DNA of 64,000 nucleotides, taken from assembly GCA_011037195.1 (NCBI GenBank), contig JAAEAF010001528.1:62001-126000 (forward strand), given 5' to 3'. Positions 59,501 through 64,000 of this stretch are shown one piece after another (the stretch's first letter is position 1; each line of letters begins with the position of its first letter). The notes below the pieces were generated by a model. The model did no database searches. It worked only from the letters and a program-made list of their open reading frames with translations, and was not told the DNA's origin. Both the position numbers and the translations under genes were made by a program. The stretch is from Triatoma infestans. Taxonomy: Eukaryota; Arthropoda; Insecta; Hemiptera; Reduviidae.

Positions 59501-61744
59501 TTGTGGCCTTGTTGAGGCAGTCTCTTTTTTTCGATAAACCAAAATAAAAGAGTGATATTTTTCAGCCAAAACAGAGTATACGCGTTCTAGCTAAGTGTAG
59601 TACAATTCGGATATAATCGCACAACTGTTAGGGACCAGCTCAAACTGAATGACACCTTCGTAGATCCACCACACGCACAGCATCACTTTTTTCTTAAGCC
59701 TTTCTCTTTGGGGGACGGTTATAGCTGGTTGGTCTGATATAATCCACTGTTATTTGTTCGCTTTCCAAATTAACCCACTTTTCATTCCAACTAATAATTC
59801 GTTTGGTGAAACGAAAATCCCTCGGGTTTTAAAGAAGGATTTACAGACTTCAACTCCGCGTGCAGTTTGCTAGAACATAAGTTGATGTGGAATGCTTCGG
59901 CAGCTTCTGTGAACTATGGCGGCTGCTCAAAGGTGGCAGTTTATGGTTGAGAGGGACACGCCTAATTCACCTGAACTATTTCTATTGTTGGTGCAAGAAA
60001 ACGCTACAAAGCTATCGCCAGATGTGCTGACTCTGAGAGAGGATGCCCTGGCGATATTACTTTCTAGGCTCATCATCCTCTCCAAATTTTTTGAACCAGG
60101 CTTGTACAGCCCGTGTAGAAACAAAGCCCTTCCCTTTCTACCTTCATTAATTTATGGCGTTATAGACTTTAAAGTAATAAGGCACAATCGCCAGAATTTC
60201 AACTTCAGCCGTTTTTTAAATTGTTAAAAAATCGCATAGCTCTTACCATAAGGCGATACACACTTAAACTGAAAGTAGGAGGGGCACCTGATATAAAACT
60301 TTTAGTAAACAGTATAAAATACTGTCAAGGACTATGGAAAAAAACGCACCATACATACTTTTGTTACACTTAGTATATTAAATAAGTCAAAATAATGAAG
60401 ACTGAAAATTATCGATCGTGCTTTCGAAATGATTTAGAAAAAAATGGATAGCTAAATAGTAATCTCATTAATACAATTGCATTAACAATTAGCTAATTAA
60501 TTTCTAAATAAATAGCAATTAATGTCAATAAATACTTGGAACTGGCTGCCAATGGGTAATTTGAACTTCTTGACAACCTCTGACTGCTCATGGATACCCA
60601 TTCATCAGGCTTCCGGATGTCATAATGAACCAAGACTTCCTCTTCTTCCCAATCAACTTCAAGTATTGATGCTTTATTCCTTTTATATAATTATTAACAT
60701 TAGTGTTTCTAAAAAAAGGATACTATAATTAAAATACAGTATTTAGGATGAAGGAGTAAAAGTGTCTTACCATTCTGTGGTTTTGTAATCTTTTACATGT
60801 ATTTGTAATCCGGCACTAAATTCTTGCTCAATATTATCGTTGGCTGTTGGCCCTGATGAAGGGATTGCATCCTCTTGAGGTTGCTCCTTTTTTGGGTCTT
60901 CTTCAGTGGGATGTTCATCTTCCTTAGCTGGCAATACTTCATCAACTTCCTCTTCCGCAATCGTTTCTAATTTAACCTCATTATCCTCTTCCATCTCCGA
61001 CGGTTCATCTTTGATTACTTTTTGTAATGGCATTAATCTTGGCCTAGGTGCAAATTCTTCAACTAATTCTTCACAAGCGTCAATTTCTAAATTTTCCTCC
61101 CAATTAATATCATTAAATAGATTAGCATGCTCGCTGTTTTCTGAATTTGTTGTACTTTCTTCGTCATTATTAATAATTGATCTTTTATTAGCAATTTTTT
61201 TAATTTTGGTTAATCTTTTTTTTAACGTTTGTCTAGCTGCATTTCTTTTTCTAATATCACCTCTTTTTAAAATTCTAGTATTTTTACGTTTTCTTTTTTT
61301 TGTTATGGTTGTAGCTGTTGTTAAGAATTTTGTAGAAGAATCATGAGAATTTGTAGAAGAATCTTTTGATGAAGAAGGCTCTGAAACAGTATCAACACTA
61401 ACTAAATCGATCTTAATTTTGGATTTTTTTTTAATCTTTGCGCTATGTTCTTCATTAGTGAATTTTTTAGTTTTATTATTTTGAACTTTTCTATTTTTAC
61501 TGTTTTGAACTTTTTTATTTTTATTATTTTGTATTTTTTTATTTCCATTATTTTTTTTATTACCCTTTAACGCAACTTTTGGCATATTATTAGTATCAAT
61601 TTTGTTTAATACTACCATTAATTCCTTTATTTTAAATAATTTTTTATCTTTTTCATTTAATATCTGAGTAGATGTAGTACCTCCATCTGATTTTATATTG
61701 GCTGCTGTAGATTCAACCTGGCACAGGACTACACCATTATCCAT
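38577..61744 (-). CDS. MBD-R2: MBD-R2 / PHF20-type protein of the NSL complex
   Basis: Nineteen coding exons join in phase to 1250 codons: 61744-60771, 57707-57373, 54430-54342, 51696-51382, 50661-50565, 50462-50360, 50280-50113, 48560-48332, 48232-48081, 47986-47896, 46981-46848, 44330-44218, 44073-43972, 43842-43700, 41656-41490, 40126-39995, 39820-39669, 38933-38799 and 38698-38577. Domains: a basic Asn/Lys repeat region (about 55-115); Tudor (about 406-457, VGEKVLAKWSNHRMQKFPA... YDLLFYDG); an MBD-like domain (about 612-660, LPLGWTKQCINRTGQMWETF); C2H2 finger C754, C759, H772, H775 or H777; PHD finger C1002, C1004, C1016, C1019, H1024, C1027, C1042, C1045; and a C-terminal helix ending RDLKTVQKIAAVS that matches the PHF20 end. 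MBD-R2 and PHF20 are nuclear readers in the NSL/MOF histone acetyltransferase complex at active promoters. An in-frame TGA upstream of the ATG, and an acceptor at 61802-61803, indicate a separate 5' UTR exon. No THAP domain is seen. Confidence 0.94.
39395..39545 (+). mobile_element. foldback repeat, family A copy 5 (single arm)
   Basis: AACTCTCTACACGAACTTGG, then CTCTGACAATGGATGAAAATC, then GAACCGGTCAGGAACATGCAT follow the family A right arm in order. It lies in an MBD-R2 intron. Confidence 0.75.
39838..39965. repeat. AT-only low-complexity tract (TAA/AATA units)
   Basis: The stretch is composed almost wholly of AATA, TTAA and TAA units next to the MBD-R2 exon ending at 39995. Confidence 0.85.
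40900..41250. repeat. degenerate interspersed repeat (family C-like)
   Basis: Motifs such as CGTTTTCTCAAAAACGGTTCC and CATTTTTATTTGGACATTTTCC recur in similar order at about 14.5-14.8, 21.5-21.8, 58.0-58.5 and 62.2-62.9 kb. No coding capacity is seen. Confidence 0.4.
41811..42030 (-). mobile_element. tRNA-derived SINE, near full length
   Basis: On the minus strand the head reads GATTATCTCAGTGTTGGAGC (box A-like) followed by GGAGGTTCGAGTCCAGCAG (box B). The body includes GAGCCTATACAGGTC, CGGTAATGGGGAGTG, GCCGGCAATTCACTGG and AGATCTTTCAGGTCGCAGTG. The same order is found at 50.8 kb. It lies in an MBD-R2 intron beside a family B foldback element. Confidence 0.85.
42050..42295. mobile_element. 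foldback repeat, family B (near-perfect palindrome)
   Basis: Two long inverted arms (about 42070-42160 and 42185-42290) share TTCCGTGGTCGCCTGCTTCA, CTTGTGGTCATC, GGTTTCGGGCGTTCGCCCATC and ACAGTGTGATAA in opposite orientation around a short centre. No transposase gene is present. The hairpin core GGGCGAACGCCC sits between a CTGAAGA-type motif and GAAACC in each arm. Copies or pieces occur at 25.56-25.67 and 63.86-64.0 kb. Confidence 0.88.
42500..43560. other. intronic stretch of less AT-rich, repeat-like DNA
   Basis: Its composition is more balanced than the flanks, with broken short frames in the plus direction. This suggests an old mobile element, but I recognise no domain. Confidence 0.3.
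45845..46040 (+). mobile_element. foldback repeat, family A copy 6 (single arm)
   Basis: GTGTGAGTGTAACAGAAACG, then TTTGACGATGGATGAAAATCC, GAAACCGGTCAGGAAC, ATGCATGCCACGACGGATAAAATACC and CCAGCATTGCGGAC run in the same order as the right half of copy 2. The left arm is absent. Confidence 0.8.
46060..46500 (-). mobile_element. LINE ORF2 C-terminal region
   Basis: Minus-strand translation reads RDLLSHSRRNIRLIMGLLTG then HCRLNRHMHQLLLAENVLC (46300-46420), followed by a cysteine-bearing segment with EKDTAV. This is the typical RNase H tail of Jockey/R1-type LINEs. Stops lie downstream. A family C tail (46495-46610) abuts it. It lies in an MBD-R2 intron. Confidence 0.75.
47530..47835 (+). mobile_element. 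LINE 3' terminus with GATGATGATG tail
   Basis: Plus-strand pieces match the LINE C-terminal pattern RLxxxGH, then RKAEPALDVESGD, then a TTAADRNN-like stretch and RGQGLCKWVVVSL. The element ends in TGATGATGATGAG at about 47824-47836, a short-unit tail common for RTE/CR1-type LINEs. It is broken by stops. Confidence 0.65.
49150..49440 (+). mobile_element. LINE RNase H fragment
   Basis: Broken plus-strand frames contain a GHVVMKGNKMADNV-type RNase H motif (49220-49260) and SRFLGLNPS, then TSLWEEL and KTIPGLKQAKN-like blocks. The order is the same as in the copy at 0.93-1.64 kb. Confidence 0.6.
49440..49990 (+). mobile_element. possible solo LTR with tRNA-Lys primer site, and adjoining tRNA-like segment
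   Basis: GGGCTATAAAAGCC (about 49558-49571) looks like an LTR promoter. Further on, CGCCCGAACAGGGA (about 49821-49834) is the exact complement of the 3' end of tRNA-Lys(UUU), as in retroelement primer-binding sites. A minus-strand tRNA-like segment with GGGTTCGATTCC follows near 49929-49940. No gag or pol frames follow, so at most the 5' end of an element remains. It lies in an MBD-R2 intron. Confidence 0.35.
50815..51020 (-). mobile_element. tRNA-derived SINE
   Basis: The minus-strand head GGATTAACTCAGTGGTAGCAG matches box A; box B is partly decayed. The body shares GAGCCTCTACAGC, CCCGGTAATGGGCAATG, GCCGGCAGTGCACTGAG and AGGTCTTTCAGGTCGCAGTG with the 41.8 kb copy. It lies in the MBD-R2 intron between the exons ending at 51382 and starting at 50661. 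Confidence 0.85.
53516..53770. mobile_element. foldback element with long inverted arms, distinct from families A and B
   Basis: The left arm (about 53516-53634) and right arm (about 53651-53770) are inverted copies about 118 bases long at roughly 85 percent identity by eye. Shared blocks include GAATTTTCTAGATTTTGAGTT, AGTAACCGTTTCA and GTGGGTTCAA-type ends. Only about 17 bases separate them. No open frame is present. It lies in an MBD-R2 intron. Confidence 0.85.
55785..56420 (+). mobile_element. decayed LINE, RNase H and 3' end
   Basis: It parallels the 33.77 kb copy: GGTCTGGAGCTGCAGTCC at the left, AGACTGGAAGAGCTTTCTTC, then ACCAGGTCATTTG where the VPGHxG motif lies. It ends in an AATAATAATAATAACAG tail at about 56410-56426. 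All frames are broken. It lies in an MBD-R2 intron. Confidence 0.75.
57990..58560. repeat. degenerate interspersed repeat (family C-like)
   Basis: Two internal units, each with a TTTCTTTAAACTTCG or ACCAATTCTTTTAAAATTG region followed by CACTTTTATTTATAACCTTT-like blocks, resemble segments at 21.5, 40.9 and 62.2 kb. No coding capacity is seen. Confidence 0.4.
59230..60320 (-). mobile_element. mariner transposon fossil
   Basis: On the minus strand the transposase order is kept. An N-terminal DNA-binding part with GELGVSLSTINCHL (about 59925-59970) comes first, then SWNEKWVNLESEQ near 59750-59800, then KKKVMLCVWWIYEGVIQFEL near 59640-59700, then AELYYTQLERVYSVLAEKYH-like residues near 59560-59620. 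The two Asp residues expected in GDEKW and WWDYEG are Asn and Ile here, and stops and frameshifts occur. It lies in the largest MBD-R2 intron, on the same strand as the gene. Confidence 0.85.
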
Positions 61745-62129
61745 TATTGCATCATGCTTTCATTATACTTTTTGTTTTTGTCTCTAATTATATATAATAA
61801 TCTGGAAAAAAAAATCAATTATAAATTATTACATGACAATTGTAACTAACATAATAACTAATAGTTTCTTGCTTCCAAAATATTGGAAATGTAACAACTA
61901 AAGGAGACACAAACAAAAGTTTAAAAAGTGGAAGGAAAGGTTTAAATAGAAAAATAAAAAACAGAACACTGAGTCGAAGTTCAAAAAAATTCAAATGTGA
62001 ATTAAGCAATCTTCTGACATCAGAAATTTACCACATATAATTCACATATTATCTACTTTCATGCATAATATAAATATAATGATCAACACAATTAATATAA
62101 TATTTTACAATTGCAGTAAATAAAAAGAA

Positions 62130-63180
62130 ATCAAACTAAAAAATCTGGCGTGAAACACTCACATAACTTTCTCTTACTACTGTTCTCAAAATTATAATTG
62201 ACAAATGATATAGTTTGTGCACCAAATATAACGAAATTCGTCGAAAACTTACAAAACTTTTCAGTAAATGCGCACTTTCGGGCTTACTAATTTTCTTAAA
62301 ACTTGGAATTTTGGCTATCTATTTATTTCTAATTAATTTTGTTTGGACAATAGAATTATATAATCAACTATGATACCACTTTAGAGGAAGCTGTAACCCC
62401 ACCCCTCCCCTAAAAGTACCCTTAAATGAATTTTCCCAGAGAAATGTTTTTAATAAAAGATGAATTTTCCCAGAGAAATGTTTTTAATAAAAGATGTATG
62501 TTTAGTTTATATACGAAGTTTCAAGAAAATCGTCGAAGCCATTTTTGTGAAAATCGCGAGAAAGTGAAAAATCATTTAGTAAAGTGTTAAAGTTAAAACA
62601 AACGCACTTCCGGTTATCCGATTTTTTTTCAAACTCGGAATTTCAACAACATATTTAATTTAATTAATATTATTTAGATGAAAGAATTGTCTAATAAACT
62701 GAAATAGCAGTTAAAATGGAAACCTAACCCAACCACTCCCCCAGAAGTGCCCTTAATGAATTTGCCGGGAGAAATGTTTCAAATAAAAATTGTAGCTCTT
62801 TGTATGTGTAGTAGATATACCACGTTTAAAGAAAATCGTCGGGGCCATTTTTGAGAAAATAGCAAAAACGTAAAAAAAAAAATACTAGTAAAGTGGTACT
62901 TCCGGTTGAGGAATTTTGACAGATAACGCACCCTCAGATCCCAGGGTGATATATAAACGGCAAATCAAGTTTCAACTTTCTACGGTTTTTCTTTTTGAGC
63001 TACGTTGTTCATGTACATACATACAGATACACACAGACCATTTGCTAAAAACCCCCTTTTTGGACAGGAGACCTCAAAACGGATATTTCCGGTGAAAACT
63101 CGATATCGAAAATTTGACACGATTACAATACTTCCTCTTACTAGGAAACGTCTTTTTACTACGTCTTTTAAGAAATTCTC
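62130..63180. repeat. unclassified interspersed repeat, family C copy 2 (longest)
   Basis: It consists of at least two similar internal units of about 240-300 bases carrying CCAGAGAAATGTTT or CGGGAGAAATGTTTC, AATAAAAATTGTAG-like and ATTTTTGAGAAAATAGC-like blocks. The terminal blocks are CACTTCCGGTTGAGGAATTT and GGACAGGAGACCTCAAAACGG. A 35-base tandem duplication lies at about 62428-62497. Relatives lie at 25.2-26.2, 45.5-45.8 and 46.5-46.6 kb. No transposase is visible. Confidence 0.6.
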
Positions 63181-63254
63181 ACAATTCTATTAGATACATT
63201 TTCTTCAAATTTAAAGTTTTTTCTACATATTTAATTATACACATTAGTATATAA

Positions 63255-63475
63255 GTGTGGGCGGGATTAGCTCAAGTACTGGTACTTGTAACGTGGAGAT
63301 CCCGGATTCGAATCCGGCAGCGCAGCTCTTAGGTTAGGAGCCTCTACACTCAATCTCTAGTAATTAACAGATTTGTATGTAACGAGAGTGTACTGCCCGG
63401 TGATCGCCAATGTACTGAGAAGATAATATATAAGGGGCAGAGTTTACATTGTAAGGCACGTTAAAATGACACTCT
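63255..63475 (+). mobile_element. tRNA-derived SINE
   Basis: The head GGCGGGATTAGCTCAAGTAC holds box A, and CCCGGATTCGAATCCGGCAG holds box B with a good T-arm hairpin. The body contains GAGCCTCTACACTC, TGCCCGGTGATCGCC and AATGTACTGAGAAG, shared with the minus-strand copies. The anticodon arm does not fold, so this is not a functional tRNA. Confidence 0.85.
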
Positions 63476-63859
63476 AAAAGAAAGCTTAAAGTCTCTTCTC
63501 GCTCTCCAAAACCACAGCCTCCTAAAATATATTTTCTTGGAAAAAAAATTAAAATTCAAGTTTCAGATATGTATCATTAACATATATATGTAAAGTAATG
63601 TAAATTGTTAAAGGTGTTTTCGAAAGATTGCGAGAAACAAAAAAATAAAAAAGGTCCGAAAACTATTTCAGATGGTACTAACCAAAAAGGAAGATCAAAT
63701 TTTAGGTCCATGCTAAATACTAGAATTTATTTATAAATACACGCATTGGTTAGACAATGCGTATGTATATTCCCTACAAGAATCGACTAATATAACATAT
63801 GCAAATGAGGAAAAATTTATGTAAAAATTTTACCTCAACCATTTTACCACGAGTTAGTG

Positions 63860-64000
63860 TGAAGCTAAGTCTCTGTACGAGTCTGTGTTGGCACACTGTC
63901 TGAAAAACGCATCCTGCAGATGGGCGAACGCCCGAAACCGGTCGATGACCACAAAACGAAGCAGGCTACCACGGAAAATGTCTCTGATAAAAATTTTAAC
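63860..64000 (+). mobile_element. foldback repeat, family B, right arm (runs to the window edge)
   Basis: GTCTGTGTTGGCACACTGTC, then CTGCAGATGGGCGAACGCCC, then GAAACCGGTCGATGACCAC, then GCAGGCTACCACGGAAAATG match the right half of the 42.05 kb element in order. Confidence 0.85.

Noticed and set aside
60906..61346. 146-codon plus-strand frame
   Set aside because: It is the antisense shadow of the first MBD-R2 coding exon, which has phase-consistent splicing and family similarity.
63255..63330. tRNA gene candidate
   Set aside because: Box A and box B are good, but no anticodon stem forms and the same head occurs in three other SINE copies.
1..64000. CRISPR array, bacterial operon or phage
   Set aside because: No regularly spaced direct repeats. 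Introns, a nuclear tRNA and animal gene families show eukaryotic DNA.

Overview
This 64 kb window is AT-rich nuclear DNA from an arthropod, most likely an insect. The evidence is multi-exon genes with short GT-AG introns, an insect-type gene set, and dense decayed non-LTR retrotransposons, SINEs, foldback elements and a mariner fossil. I see no bacterial operons and no CRISPR array. I cannot place the order of insect from sequence alone.

Layout. 1-14.0 kb (+): the 3' part of an AUTS2/fibrosin-family gene (Drosophila tay), 602 residues over ten phase-consistent exons from 5325 to 14033, with a possible earlier exon at 47-122. 14.0-19.5 kb: very AT-rich non-coding DNA, probably including a long 3' UTR. 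19.5-26.4 kb: a mobile-element block (foldback elements, a LINE RT fragment, a LINE with gag-like ORF1 and endonuclease). 26.86-30.58 kb (+): a complete six-exon, 228-residue claudin-superfamily four-helix membrane protein. 30.6-34.6 kb: AT-rich DNA and a decayed LINE. 35.1-35.7 kb (-): intronless MED20. 36.37-36.44 kb (+): tRNA-Val(UAC). 36.6-38.1 kb: rearranged LINE and foldback debris. 38.6-61.7 kb (-): a complete MBD-R2/PHF20-type chromatin gene. Its 19 coding exons join in phase to 1250 codons with Tudor, MBD-like, C2H2 and PHD domains, and its introns are filled with transposable-element debris. 61.8-64 kb: interspersed repeats and a tRNA-derived SINE.

Three of the four protein genes belong to transcription and chromatin control: the AUTS2 family (Polycomb PRC1-associated in vertebrates), MED20 (Mediator head) and MBD-R2 (NSL acetyltransferase complex). 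The fourth is a junction-type membrane protein. Nothing in the sequence shows that they are co-regulated.

The most unusual signal is a short core, CTGANGA-T-hairpin-GAAACCGGTC, that recurs in two otherwise different foldback repeat families, usually in both arms. It resembles a minimal hammerhead ribozyme with one extra base, so these elements may be ribozyme-bearing (Penelope-like or retrozyme-like) repeats. Exon joins were made by hand from splice signals and reading phase, not from transcripts.
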